From the NCBI GenBank assembly GCA_016708905.1, contig JADJEV010000003.1, positions 682,001-746,000 of the forward strand: a stretch of 64,000 nt of DNA. Direction: 5' to 3'. Positions 35,442-44,851 of the stretch are shown one piece after another. The DNA is from Candidatus Methylophosphatis roskildensis. GTDB taxonomy: Bacteria > Pseudomonadota > Gammaproteobacteria > Burkholderiales > Rhodocyclaceae. Position 1 is the first letter of the stretch. Each line of letters opens with the position of its first letter. The position numbers and the translations under genes are program-made. A model generated the notes under the pieces. The model worked only from the letters and a program-made list of their open reading frames with translations, was not told the origin of the DNA and did no database searches.

Positions 35442-35933
35442 TCAGTTCGACCGAGCGGCACGCCGCCACTCCCAAGGCGGCACCGGATGGGCATCCATCC
35501 AAAGCCCACGTTTCTGGTCCCTCGCTCTGACCTCGGCATCGGCGTACGCCCGGCGATCCGCGACGGGTTGCTCCATCTCATACTTCTTGTAGTGCCAAGC
35601 CAGGCCGGCTTCGATCTGCGACAGGCATACGTCCCTCCCGTCCGCGATGACCTTGCCGACGATCCGCCCGTAGCGGTCGCGCTTGTCCCACTCAACCTGA
35701 ACGGTCTTGGTGAATACGCTGTCGGCTAGGCGCTGGCGGGAGACACGGCCGTAGGGCTGCCCCTTCTCCGGTGCGTCGACGCCCGAAAGTCGGATCTTGT
35801 ATTGCGTGTTGGCGGTGTCGAGCACCGTTATCGTGTCGCCGTCGGCGATGGACACCACGCGGCCAGTCAGCGTGTCCGCAGCGGCACAGTGGGCCACCGC
35901 CGCGAGTAGGATGGCAGCGAGGAACCGGATCAA
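35442..35933 (-). CDS. Secreted thermonuclease (staphylococcal nuclease family)
   Basis: A 163-residue protein with a signal peptide (FLAAILLAAVAHCAAA then DTLTG). The SNase fold is complete: VVSIADGDTITVLD, KIRLSGVDAPEKGQPYG (Arg and Asp/Glu of the active site) and DRYGRIVGKV (second Arg), ending in KRGLWMD. It cleaves DNA and RNA with calcium in the periplasm or outside. Its ATG overlaps the stop of a small lipoprotein gene by ATGA. Confidence 0.88.
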   Translation of the reverse strand: MIRFLAAILLAAVAHCAAADTLTGRVVSIADGDTITVLDTANTQYKIRLSGVDAPEKGQPYGRVSRQRLADSVFTKTVQVEWDKRDRYGRIVGKVIADGRDVCLSQIEAGLAWHYKKYEMEQPVADRRAYADAEVRARDQKRGLWMDAHPVPPWEWRRAARSN

Positions 35934-36094
35934 GGCTGTCGAGCCGGCTTATCAACCACCAGACGACCGTCCGGCAATACCTTGAACTCGCCGGGTCCAG
36001 CCCATGGGGTATCGGCCGGTGGTGCTGGCGGCGGTGGGCTGGCGCAACCGGCGGCAAGAAGAACAGCGACGATCAACGGCAATAGTCGGGTCAT
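35930..36094 (-). CDS. 54-residue lipoprotein coupled to the thermonuclease
   Basis: Starts MTRLLPLIVAVLLAAGCASP with a clear lipobox (LAAGC), then a Pro-rich segment and GEFKVLPDGRLVVDKPARQP. AGGA is five bases upstream of the ATG. Its stop overlaps the nuclease start, so the two are made together. It may tether or restrain the nuclease; that is inference. Confidence 0.65.
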   Translation of the reverse strand: MTRLLPLIVAVLLAAGCASPPPPAPPADTPWAGPGEFKVLPDGRLVVDKPARQP

Positions 36095-36251
36095 GGATTC
36101 CTGGGAGGGTTGCACTGGCCGTGAGGCGGCTTGCGGGGTCACCCGGGAAGTGTAGCCCGAATCGATGGCGCGGCCAGTTGGGCGACCGAACCTCGACATG
36201 ACGGTCCGCGTGGCTCGCCCCTTGATCCTGCCGGCCAGTATTCTGCGGCCC

Positions 36252-36449
36252 ATGCCGATCCTGATCTACTACCGCTACCGGGCCTTCGATCCGATCCGCC
36301 GCCGATGGTACGTCACCCATGCGATGACCGAGCAGGATGCCGCCCGACTGGAGGAGGCGAGGCAGTTGGAATGGAGTCGGGAGGAGCGCAATATCTCCGA
36401 GGATTGGCGAGCGATGAGCACAAGCGCTTTCCTGTTTCGATCCAGGTAG
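36252..36449 (+). CDS. Unknown 65-residue protein
   Basis: MPILIYYRYRAFDPIRRRWY then a helix (MTEQDAARLEEARQLEWSRE). The aromatic, basic start looks like a genuine folded peptide. An upstream ATG at 36165 is in frame, but the intervening text is not convincing. The ribosome-binding site is weak. No family was recognised. Confidence 0.5.
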   Translation: MPILIYYRYRAFDPIRRRWYVTHAMTEQDAARLEEARQLEWSREERNISEDWRAMSTSAFLFRSR

Positions 36450-36689
36450 GCTTCGCCCTTCGGGGGTGCCCGGCTTGCCCCAGCCGCGTCGGCGGATCGG
36501 CGCAGTCCGGACAGCTTGGACCCGGAATCTTGCCGCCGAGGACCTCCGCGCTGGTTCGCTGCAATCAATGGCGGCGGAATCACGGAAATCGGGCGTCATC
36601 GGGGTACCATATGCCGGTTTGGCTGCTCGGTACAGTACCAGCTCCTCATGTTCGCAGCCGGCGATCCCCTCCGCTTGAAAGGACATGTC

Positions 36690-36959
36690 ATGAAAGGTCT
36701 CACCGCTGCCGCCCTGATCGCGTTGTTTGCCAGTACCGCCGTGTATGCCGCCAATCCCGCCTGCGAAGCCCAGGCGGCCGAAAAGAAGCTGGCGGGCGCG
36801 GCCAAGACCAGTTTCATGAAGAAGTGCGAGAAGGACGCTACCGAGGCGGCGACCAAGACCTGCACCGATCAGGCAGGCGAGAAGAAGCTCGCCGGGGCCG
36901 CCAAGTCGAGCTTCGTCAAAAAGTGCGTGAAGGACGCGACCACCGCGCCGAAGGAATAG
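36690..36959 (+). CDS. PsiF-repeat secreted protein
   Basis: An 89-residue protein with AAAGGA upstream. The signal peptide (LTAAALIALFASTAVYAA) is followed by two PsiF repeats, each with EKKLAGAAK-(T/S)SF-(M/V)KKC and an Asp-Ala end. E. coli psiF is phosphate-starvation inducible; the biochemical role is unknown. Each repeat has two Cys, probably forming disulphides in the periplasm. Confidence 0.85.
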   Translation: MKGLTAAALIALFASTAVYAANPACEAQAAEKKLAGAAKTSFMKKCEKDATEAATKTCTDQAGEKKLAGAAKSSFVKKCVKDATTAPKE

Positions 36960-37322
36960 CCCGGGCCTCTGACTCGGCTCGCGCCCGGACTTGGCGTGCC
37001 GGCATTCCCGGTACTGCGCGCAGGTCCCCGCATCAAGCGAGCCGGTCGCAGTGCTCCAAGGGGTGGGGCGGGTAGTGCACTCGCTCGCCTTCGCTATGGG
37101 AACTGCGCGACGACGACCGCAGCGCCCAACCGGGACCCGCGCAGGGCACGCAAAGACGGCTCGAGCGATTGGGGTGGCGCCCGATGCCGCGATCCGGTAC
37201 GTGACAACACGAGCAATCACAACGCGCAATTCGCCGCACGTATCGCCAAGGTTCCGTCATAGGACGTTCGGCTCTGGGTATCCTTACGCAATCCAGCGAC
37301 TGTCGTACTGTCAGGATCAACC
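36960..37322. other. Non-coding gap
   Basis: No gene supported. The promoter of the dehydrogenase that follows should be within the last 80 bases. Confidence 0.3.
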
Positions 37323-38012
37323 ATGTCAAAGCCCCGCATCGTCCTCATCACCGGCGTCAGTCGCGGACTCGGCCGCGCCATGGCCTTCAAGTTTGCCGAA
37401 TTCGGCCACGTTGTCGTGGGCTGTGGGCGCTCAAGAAAGGCCATTGCCGGCTTGCAGAAGGAACTCGGCGCACCGCACCGCTTCTCGGTCGTCGATGTCA
37501 CGCGGGATACCCAAGTATCGGACTGGGCCTCCGAAGTGATCGAGGCCGTCGGCCCTCCCAACTTACTCCTCAACAATGCGGCGCTGATCAACCCGGTCTC
37601 TCCCCTGTGGGAAATGGACTGCAAGGACTTCGACGAGGTCATCGACGTCAACATCAAAGGCGTGGCCAACGTCATCCGTCACTTCGTTCGCGCGATGGTC
37701 GAGCGCAAGTCAGGGGTGATCGTCAATTTCAGCTCCGGCTGGGGCCGTGAAACCGATCCCGGGGTTGCACCCTACTGTGCGACCAAGTGGGCCATCGAAG
37801 GACTGACGCGATCCCTGGCGCAGGATCTGCCGAAGGGCATGGTCGCGATACCGCTGAATCCTGGGATCATCGATACCGACATGCTGCGCAGCTGTTTCGG
37901 CGAGGAAGCAGGGAACTATCCGGCGGCGGAAGTCTGGGCCGATACGGCTGTTCCTTTTCTGCTCGGCCTCAAGGCCAGCGATAGCGGCAAGCCGCTGACG
38001 GTGCCCATCTAG
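37323..38012 (+). CDS. Short-chain dehydrogenase/reductase
   Basis: A 229-residue Rossmann protein. The cofactor loop TGVSRGLG is at residues 10-17, LLLNNAA at about 80-86, the catalytic Ser in IVNFSSGWG and the YCATK box (Tyr-x-x-x-Lys) near 153-157. An Arg directly after the second strand (CGRSRK) points to NADP(H). It oxidises or reduces an unknown alcohol or carbonyl substrate. It is convergent with the LysR gene and is not in an operon with the other redox genes. Confidence 0.9.
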   Translation: MSKPRIVLITGVSRGLGRAMAFKFAEFGHVVVGCGRSRKAIAGLQKELGAPHRFSVVDVTRDTQVSDWASEVIEAVGPPNLLLNNAALINPVSPLWEMDCKDFDEVIDVNIKGVANVIRHFVRAMVERKSGVIVNFSSGWGRETDPGVAPYCATKWAIEGLTRSLAQDLPKGMVAIPLNPGIIDTDMLRSCFGEEAGNYPAAEVWADTAVPFLLGLKASDSGKPLTVPI

Positions 38013-38165
38013 GCGGCGCCAGGTTCACACCCACGGATGGGGATGATCACCGGCAGTAGTCGACGCATTTCTGCCTGATGACCTTGGCGACTTAAGGACC
38101 GTTAGCAAACTGCAAGCAGCCACGCTGGCTGGGGCAAAGGTGCCCTCGGCGGATCGCTTACCTTT

Positions 38166-39062
38166 TCAGCGGATCGCCGCGCAGATCTCCAGAACGAGGC
38201 CGCGCAGCCATCGATGCGCCGAATCGGCATGCAACCTCGGATGCCAGAGCAAGGAAATAGTGATCTCGGGCGTAGGGATCGGAAGTGGGAAGCTATGCAT
38301 CCCGGCGCGCAGATTCCCGGTATGGCGTTCGGGAACGCTGGCGATCAGATCAGAGGCACGGGCCAGGGCCAGTGCCGCCGGAAAGCCACCGACGATCGTT
38401 ACGATTTCCCGTTCCAGACCGAGCGAACTCAAGGCTTCATCGATCGGCCCCTTGGTGCGACCCTGCCGCGATACGTAGATGTGCCTGCCGGCCGCATAAC
38501 GGGAAGGCGTAATCTCGCCGCGGCTCAGCGGGTGTCCCTTTCGCACGACACCGATGAAACGGTCCCGGAACAACGCCTGCACACGCAGCTCCGGAGCCGC
38601 CGTATCCCCCACAACACCCGTTTCAAGATCGACGATCCCGTCGCGAAGCGGCGTGCTGTCTTTGTCCGGCTTCTGCACAAAGCACAGCCTCACGCCGGGT
38701 GCCTCCTTGCCGACGCGGGCTATCAGGTCCGGTCCGAAGTTCTCCACAAAACCATCGCTGGTCCGCAGCGTGAAGGTTCGGATGAGTTGTTTGAGGTTGA
38801 GCTTCTCGGTGGGGCGCAAGACAGCTTTTCCATCCTGCACGAGCTGACTGACCCGGTCGCGCAGTTCGATCGCTCGCGGGGTGGGGACGAGTCCGCGTCC
38901 AGCCCTAACCAACAACGGATCGCCCGTCGTCTCGCGCAATCGCGCAAGTGCCCTGCTCATCGCCGACGGGCTAAGCCGCAACCGTCGGGCGGCGCGCGCA
39001 ACGCTGCCTTCCGCAAGGAGCACATCAAGAGTGACGAGCAAGTTCAAGTCGGGTGTCGACAT
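38166..39062 (-). CDS. LysR-family transcriptional regulator
   Basis: A 298-residue regulator: N-terminal winged helix (NLLVTLDVLLAEGSVARAARRL, SPSAMSRALARLRE) at residues 6-65 and a periplasmic-binding-like effector domain after it. It is divergent from an MFS exporter gene, sharing a 139-base intergenic region, the usual layout for a LysR regulator controlling its neighbour in response to an exported compound. Confidence 0.92.
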   Translation of the reverse strand: MSTPDLNLLVTLDVLLAEGSVARAARRLRLSPSAMSRALARLRETTGDPLLVRAGRGLVPTPRAIELRDRVSQLVQDGKAVLRPTEKLNLKQLIRTFTLRTSDGFVENFGPDLIARVGKEAPGVRLCFVQKPDKDSTPLRDGIVDLETGVVGDTAAPELRVQALFRDRFIGVVRKGHPLSRGEITPSRYAAGRHIYVSRQGRTKGPIDEALSSLGLEREIVTIVGGFPAALALARASDLIASVPERHTGNLRAGMHSFPLPIPTPEITISLLWHPRLHADSAHRWLRGLVLEICAAIR

Positions 39063-39103
39063 GCAGCAACCATAGCAGCGTTTGATCGATACGTGGCGTC
39101 AAA

Positions 39104-39120
39104 TGCATGAATAAAGTGCA
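39104..39120. promoter_or_regulatory. Candidate operator between the LysR and MFS genes
   Basis: TGCATGAATAAAGTGCA lies in the shared region. It has inverted TGCA ends and an AT-rich centre, as in many LysR sites, although the spacing is longer than the classical T-N11-A. Confidence 0.3.
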
Positions 39121-39201
39121 AACGTTGCGCCTTCCGCCATGTCATGCAAAGACCTACGCTTCTGTCAGGCCCGTGTCGGGAGCCGACAGAAAAAGGAGTT
39201 C

Positions 39202-40677
39202 ATGTTGAAGACAATCGTTGCAGTACGCGCTGAGGTAGTTGCGGTAAGCGCTGAAGGGACATCGTCGGTTCGCTGGGTGCTCGCCAGCCTGTCGCTGTCC
39301 GTGCTGCTGTCCTCACTCGGAACCAGTATCGCCAATGTCGGCTTGCCGACGCTGGCGCTGGCGTTCGCCGCCTCGTTCCAAGAAGTCCAGTGGGTCGTCC
39401 TCGCCTATCTTCTTGCCATCACCACCCTGATCGTCAGCGTCGGAAGGCTCGGCGACATGATCGGCCGCCGACGCCTGCTGTTGGCCGGGATGTTCCTGTT
39501 CTCCCTGGCCTCGGCCCTGTGCGCCGTCGCGCCCACGCTATGGCTGCTGGTGGCCGCCAGGGCGGCGCAGGGGTTGGGCGCGGCGATCATGATGGCCCTC
39601 ACCATGGCGTTTGTCGGCGAGACGGTTCCAAAGGGTAGGACCGGCAGCGCCATGGGGCTGCTCGGCACCATGTCCGCGATCGGTACTGCGCTCGGGCCAT
39701 CGCTCGGCGGTGTCCTGATCGCCGGGTTCGGCTGGCCGGCCATCTTCCTCATCAACGTACCGTTGGCCATCATGGCACTATTTCTCGCGCATCGCTTCCT
39801 GCCTGTTGATCGCCGAAAAGCGGATCGGATCAGCTTCGACAATGTGGGTACGCTGATGCTTGCCATGACGCTCGCGGCTTATGCGCTCGCGATGACCGTG
39901 GGGCGCGGCAGCTTCGGTCCGCTCAACATGGCCCTGCTGCTGGCGGCCATCGTCGGAGTCGGCCTGTTCGTACTGGCCGAATCGAAAGCCACGTCACCGC
40001 TGGTGCGCCTGTCGATGTTCCGCAATCCGACACTGAGTGCGGGCTTCGCCATGAGCGCCCTGGTCACAACTGTGGTGATGGCGACGCTGGTGGTCGGCCC
40101 GTTCTATCTCTCCGGCGCGCTTGCGCTCGACGCCGCCCGCGTCGGACTCGTCATGTCGTCCGGTCCGATCGTCGCCGCACTGACGGGCGTGCCGGCCGGT
40201 CGCATCGTGGACCGGTTTGGCGCACAATGCATGAGCATCGTCGGGCTCATTGCAATGGCGGTCGGCTCCTTCATCCTGCCCCTGCTGCCGACGAGCTTCG
40301 GCATACCGGGCTACATCGCGCCGCTGGTCGTCATCACCGCCGGTTATGCGCTGTTCCAGGCGGCCAACAACACCGCCGTCATGACGAATATCCGTCCGGA
40401 CCAGCGCGGCGTCGTGTCCGGCTTGCTCAACCTGTCCCGCAATCTGGGGCTCATCACCGGCGCATCCGTCATGGGCACCGTGTTCGCGTTCGGATCGGCG
40501 GCGACCGACATCACAACGGCGCCCCCTGAGGCCGTTGCCGCCGGTATGCGGATCACCTTCGCTGTCGCCGCGGCTCTGATCGTCGTCGCCCTCGCCATCG
40601 CGTCTGCAAGCCTTGCATCTTCGCGGCGTTTCGCTGCTGCAAACGGCGAGGGGGAGTATGGCCGTGGCCCTCAATAG
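39202..40677 (+). CDS. MFS drug exporter, DHA2 (14-TM) family
   Basis: A 491-residue membrane protein; AAGGAG is six bases before the ATG at 39202. About 14 membrane segments can be counted. Signature motifs are GRLGDMIGRRRLL (motif A, after the second segment) and the GLGAAIMM / GTALGPSLGGVL region (motif C of antiporters, at the fifth segment). It should export toxic compounds using the proton gradient, under control of the divergent LysR gene. Confidence 0.9.
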   Translation: MLKTIVAVRAEVVAVSAEGTSSVRWVLASLSLSVLLSSLGTSIANVGLPTLALAFAASFQEVQWVVLAYLLAITTLIVSVGRLGDMIGRRRLLLAGMFLFSLASALCAVAPTLWLLVAARAAQGLGAAIMMALTMAFVGETVPKGRTGSAMGLLGTMSAIGTALGPSLGGVLIAGFGWPAIFLINVPLAIMALFLAHRFLPVDRRKADRISFDNVGTLMLAMTLAAYALAMTVGRGSFGPLNMALLLAAIVGVGLFVLAESKATSPLVRLSMFRNPTLSAGFAMSALVTTVVMATLVVGPFYLSGALALDAARVGLVMSSGPIVAALTGVPAGRIVDRFGAQCMSIVGLIAMAVGSFILPLLPTSFGIPGYIAPLVVITAGYALFQAANNTAVMTNIRPDQRGVVSGLLNLSRNLGLITGASVMGTVFAFGSAATDITTAPPEAVAAGMRITFAVAAALIVVALAIASASLASSRRFAAANGEGEYGRGPQ

Positions 40678-40991
40678 ATTCTGGGCCATCGCCGCACGCG
40701 TGACGGGCCTGCCAGTCTGGGCCGGTCTGGCCCCTGCCCATGCCCGCGCCAGCGCCGACCGATCCCTATCCGCTCGAAGCCGCTGGCTGGCGACTGGAGG
40801 CGGGCAACGGCCCGCTTTTTCAGCCGTTGGGCCGAGGACTGGACCGACAAGTAGCAGTGCCGAACGGCGGGTTCCGGATTGGTTAGCCGCCGTCAGCACG
40901 GGGCGACATTTCGCTGCGGCATGACTCTTGATGGCCGACTTCACCCATTGGCCCGGGTTGGAGACTTCTGCCGCTGGTGATTCGGCTCCTG
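40678..40991. other. Gap between converging MFS and oxidoreductase genes
   Basis: No gene. No clear terminator hairpin was found. Confidence 0.3.
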
Positions 40992-41984
40992 CTAGACCTT
41001 CACGACGATTTTCCCGAATTGCCGATTGCTCTCCATGTAGCGGTGTGCATCCACGATTTGATCGAGGGTAAACCTGCGCTCATCGAGGATGGGGTTGAGG
41101 GCGCCCGACTTCAGGCCTTCGTACACGTAGCGCTTTGCCTTCTCCAACGACGCGGGTTGGCCGGTTACCTCAAATAGCGTGTAGGCCCGCAAGGAGAGCC
41201 CCTTTGTGAAGGCTGGCGCCATCGGGAATGGCGTTGGGCGAGGGTCCAACATTCCGTAGATGAAAACCCTGCCATGTTGCGACGCCGCTTGCGTCAGGGT
41301 CTCGATGTAAGGGCCTGCAACCGGATCGAAGATGATGTCGGCACCCTTGTCCGCAGTGATCTCCATGACGCGCTTGGGTAGGTCTTCCTGCTCGGTCGCA
41401 ATGACGTGATCTGCACCGGCTTCAGCTAATCGAGTCTTCTTGTCGCTCGTGCGGGTCGTCGCGATGGCCGTGGCGCCACTCGCTTTGGCGATCTGGATGG
41501 CTGCGAGCCCGACGCTGCTGCTGGCGGCGGGAATGAGTACCGTCTGACCGCGCTCAAGTTTGCCGAACTCGATCAGTGCGCCCCAGGCGGTGAGGTACTG
41601 CATCCAGATCGCCGCACCGTGCTCGGGCGTCATCGCCTCGGGATAGGCCGCGCACGCATAGGCAGGGACGATCGCCCATTCCCCGTAGACGCCATACTTG
41701 GATAGCTGAAAGGCGGGAATGGTGCTGACACGCTCGCCCGCCTTGAGCCCGGTAACGCCAGGCCCCACCGCCTCCACGGTGCCGGCTGCCTCGTATCCAA
41801 GCCGCGAGGGCAACGTGGGCGTCTCGAGATACATTCCGGAGCGGAACATGCATTCCGCCCGGTTCAATCCGAGCGCTTGCACCTTCAGACGCACCTCGCC
41901 CCGCCCAGGTTCGGTCGGGGGGAGATCGTCAATCTGGAGGACTTCGGGACCACCGGTTTGGTGAAAGCGCACGACCTTTGCCAT
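40992..41984 (-). CDS. Zinc-independent quinone oxidoreductase-like MDR protein
   Basis: A 330-residue medium-chain dehydrogenase/reductase. The catalytic GroES-like domain (LKVQALGLNRAECMFRSG, GYEAAGTVEAVG) lacks zinc cysteines. The nucleotide domain has AASSSVGLAAIQIAK, the usual NADPH loop, and IFDPVAG. It probably reduces quinones or enones with NADPH. An ADH-like gene near a drug exporter may reflect detoxification, but the spacing gives no operon. Confidence 0.88.
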   Translation of the reverse strand: MAKVVRFHQTGGPEVLQIDDLPPTEPGRGEVRLKVQALGLNRAECMFRSGMYLETPTLPSRLGYEAAGTVEAVGPGVTGLKAGERVSTIPAFQLSKYGVYGEWAIVPAYACAAYPEAMTPEHGAAIWMQYLTAWGALIEFGKLERGQTVLIPAASSSVGLAAIQIAKASGATAIATTRTSDKKTRLAEAGADHVIATEQEDLPKRVMEITADKGADIIFDPVAGPYIETLTQAASQHGRVFIYGMLDPRPTPFPMAPAFTKGLSLRAYTLFEVTGQPASLEKAKRYVYEGLKSGALNPILDERRFTLDQIVDAHRYMESNRQFGKIVVKV

Positions 41985-42314
41985 CGTGGATCTCCTCTGT
42001 GTTGGCTAACGCAGCGGTTGTACCAGGTAGAAGACGTGTATTGTCATCTGCGGCCGGGGATGCTGCAACGGACCGATGGATGGCGCGACGGCCCGCCGCT
42101 ACTCGGCGGCGAGGGGCGTGGCCATACGATTATTAGTCGAGGGCGCCGCTGCGAGCGACCGTCTCCAATGTTCAAGTCGACGTACGTCAGGCAGCCGTGA
42201 GTTGCGGCTCGTCGGCCTCAACGGCCATTGGGGCGTGTCGCCACCAACGGCCGCAATGTGTTGGTCAGCGGTCGTAGCGCTGGAGTTCTGGCCCAACGAC
42301 CGCTTGGCTCACCG

Positions 42315-42407
42315 CTCTGGGAGATGCCGGACGCCGGGAAGGACCGATTCGACCACCACGCCCAGCCGGCACCGGAGTACGAATTCGATCAGCGCATCGC
42401 GTGGTAG
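42315..42407 (+). pseudogene. 3' end of an IS91-like transposase
   Basis: The frame LWEMPDAGKDRFDHHAQPAP then EYEFDQRIAW and a stop matches the ending of the IS91 remnant at 12096 (LWEM, EYEFD/DYEFD, RIAW). The preceding part is not recognisable. The rest of 41985-43081 holds only this and the next scrap. Confidence 0.65.
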
Positions 42408-42830
42408 GACAGTTTGACGAGGATCCGATCTCGCTCGACGGGGACCGCTCGTGCCATGGGTCACCAGAGCCACCGCGTTGGCCGCCCGGTGGGCCATGGG
42501 CAGTACTGCGATGCAATTCTCGCGTGGTTTTCGCGCGTCGGCGCCATGCTTCGCGAATCACGACTGCTCAGCTGCTGTCAGGGTGCGGAATACATACGGA
42601 AGTTGCGTTGGATCTCCTATCCTTTCGCGACGACGCAAGCCCGGAGAGGTGCGAGCCGCCAAGCGGAAACACCGAATCCCTGCATGTGACGTCCTCCCGT
42701 CGGGTTGCCGCGGATGAGGCCCCAGACCCGCGGCGGCCTTCGTCTGCCGACATCCGCAGCGCGGTGGGGGCGCGATTCTCGGTGCCGGTGCGGGCGACCT
42801 GTGGAGGGTTGTGCGAGTCGGCGGGGTTTT

Positions 42831-42975
42831 TCACAGCGATCCGACCAGGAACACCAGCTTCAGCCGCTGTCCCTCGAGCATGAGCTGCACCACGTCGCCA
42901 GGCTGCAGCCCGGGCGCCTTCCGCTCCCGCCTCGGGATCGCGAGCTGTCCCAAGGCATCCGGTCTAGCCGAACGC
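42831..42975 (-). pseudogene. AbrB/SpoVT-type antitoxin remnant
   Basis: On the minus strand DALGQLAIPRRERKAPGLQP then GDVVQLMLEGQRLKLVF is the swapped-hairpin AbrB fold (xLGxxxIPxxxRxxLGLxxGD). It has no start codon in frame upstream, while a different frame just before it (HLVFTGDPTTVRPAAHAYLL) also looks coding, so a frameshifted gene is likely. No toxin gene is adjacent. Confidence 0.4.
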
Positions 42976-43081
42976 CGAAGGCCTTGCCGAGCAGATAGGC
43001 GTGTGCCGCGGGACGGACCGTGGTAGGGTCACCCGTAAAGACGAGGTGCCTGGGGCTCGCCGCATCGATGGGAGGGAAGCC

Positions 43082-44107
43082 ATGCCGATCTATCTCGTCC
43101 GCTGGCCGGACCTTTCCGCGTCGCTCGTGCGCGCCCGGGACGAGGACGATCTGACTGACACCCTCGACCAGGTGGCCAACCCTGACGGATGCGAGTGGTC
43201 CTTCTACGAGGGGCAACTGTTCATCGACTTCCGGCTGCCGGCGGCGTGGCGCATCGAGGACGAGCGTCCCGGCGAACCGGTCGCGCCTGAGCAGGTGGTC
43301 GTCGGTGATGTCGGACGGCTGGCGACCGAGCACGTCGTCGACGCCTTGGAGCTGTCTCTCGCGGGCGAGGACGGCCATGACACCGCTATGGCGATCCTCC
43401 GCTCAGCCTTCCCCGCCGTCCACGCGGCCATCGAGAGGCTCTACGAGCTAGACGAGGAGCTCGCGAGCGAGGGGGTGGTTCCGGAAGCCGAGATCCGGGA
43501 GGCGCTCCGCGGCGAGCTGGTGCGGCGCCTGCAATGGTCCTGGAGAAACGCGCAGCTCCTGAAGAAGGCCGACGCGCTCTCCGCGCTCGCCCGGCAGATG
43601 GACTCGCCCGTCTCGCTCGTCCGCAAGTACGCCGAGCTCGCGCGTGGCCCGCGGCCGAACGGCGAAGAGGACGCGTTAGCGCCGGGAGAGGACGACCGTG
43701 ACGCACGCCGTGCGATGACCGCGCCGACGGCGATGGGCGTGGAGCAAGCAACGCCGATGCGCGAGCCGCTGTTCAGGGTGTCCAACCATCACACCGCGGC
43801 CTGCGGCGAGCCGCCGGTCCTCGACGGGGATGCGGCGGGAACCTACTTCGGATACTTCGCGAACGAGCGTGGCGAGCAGGCCATCTACACCTACGACCCC
43901 GAGACTGGCGAGGCGATCCTGCGCATGGGCGACGCGGGCTGGCACGAAGCCTACCGCGTCAAGGACGGCCGAGCGGAGGGGCTGGTACTCGGCAAGAGCG
44001 AGGCGATGTGGCTTCGCGCATGCTGGCTCGCCACGGGCGCGTTGAGGGATCGCCCCACGCCCGGTACCGGCGGCGGAGCTTGTCCAGGCCGCCCCGACCA
44101 CGAGTGA
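43082..44107 (+). CDS. Unknown two-part protein of foreign appearance
   Basis: A 341-residue protein; GGGAGGGAAGCC precedes the ATG. The first 200 residues begin with a beta-rich domain (PIYLVRWPDLSASLVRARDE) and continue with helices (HAAIERLYELDEEL, LVRRLQWSWRNAQLL). An acidic linker is followed by a second domain from residue 222 (EPLFRVSNHHTAACGEPPVL, AGTYFGYFANERGEQAIYTY). The two parts could be a fusion of neighbouring genes. Codon use is extremely GC-rich at third positions (CTC, GAG, GCG dominate) compared with the surroundings, suggesting recent transfer, perhaps from an actinobacterial or myxobacterial donor. No function recognised. Confidence 0.6.
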   Translation: MPIYLVRWPDLSASLVRARDEDDLTDTLDQVANPDGCEWSFYEGQLFIDFRLPAAWRIEDERPGEPVAPEQVVVGDVGRLATEHVVDALELSLAGEDGHDTAMAILRSAFPAVHAAIERLYELDEELASEGVVPEAEIREALRGELVRRLQWSWRNAQLLKKADALSALARQMDSPVSLVRKYAELARGPRPNGEEDALAPGEDDRDARRAMTAPTAMGVEQATPMREPLFRVSNHHTAACGEPPVLDGDAAGTYFGYFANERGEQAIYTYDPETGEAILRMGDAGWHEAYRVKDGRAEGLVLGKSEAMWLRACWLATGALRDRPTPGTGGGACPGRPDHE

Positions 44108-44452
44108 TGTTTCGATCCGAGAGGGATACGCTCAGGCGCCGCACGATCGGCGCCGGAGGATGATCGGGGACGCGATCCGTCCGGACCGTCCGCATCCGGC
44201 CATGACCGGTCGGTCGCGATTTTTCTCCAAAGCCGACGTTGAGCGGGACCGCCCACCCGCAAGCAGCCATTGGCTTGGCATTCTCAAATTTCGCGCGCGG
44301 CGGGCGGCTTTGTGGGGGTACCGGTCATTGACGTGTCGTTCGCCGAGGTCGGTACCCGGCCATCAGCGGTCAGTGACGCTGCCAATTTGTGGCCACGCTG
44401 ATCGACCGCTTCCATACTGCAAGCCGACACGCAACTTTCAAGGGCCCTGACT
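44108..44452. other. Non-coding gap before the toxin-antitoxin pair
   Basis: About 340 bases without a supported gene or repeat. Confidence 0.3.
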
Positions 44453-44851
44453 TCATCGCCAATCCTCGACCTGTAATCCGCTGATTCGTTTGAACTCACC
44501 CACATTCGACGTGACCACCACCAACCCTCGCGCTAGCCCCGTGCCGGCTATAAGAACGTCATAGGCTCCGATGGGCTGCCCCAAAGTCTTGAGCGCGGCA
44601 CGGATTGCCGCAGCAGCCTTGGCATCGGCTTCATCAAACGGCAGTGTGGCGATGGCCGAAAAGAAGGCGTCCAGCATTGGCGCCAGCTTCCTTGCCCGCT
44701 CCGCGTTGAGCGCGAGGCCGTAATCAACCTCCATGCGCGTCAGCGCTGACACGGCTATCAGGTTCGGAGGTGTGGCCTTGACGCGCGCCAGGACGTTCGG
44801 TTGGCCTTTGACGAAATCAGAGACCGTACAGGTATCCAGCAAGTAGGTCAT
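44453..44851 (-). CDS. vapC-like: VapC-like PIN-domain toxin
   Basis: A 132-residue PIN ribonuclease. The acidic metal-binding residues are in place: Asp in YLLDTCTVSDF, Glu in RMEVDYG, Asp in AYDVLIAG and the SNVGEF end box. Such toxins cut tRNA or rRNA and stop growth until rescued by the antitoxin. Its ATG overlaps the antitoxin stop by ATGA. Confidence 0.9.
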   Translation of the reverse strand: MTYLLDTCTVSDFVKGQPNVLARVKATPPNLIAVSALTRMEVDYGLALNAERARKLAPMLDAFFSAIATLPFDEADAKAAAAIRAALKTLGQPIGAYDVLIAGTGLARGLVVVTSNVGEFKRISGLQVEDWR

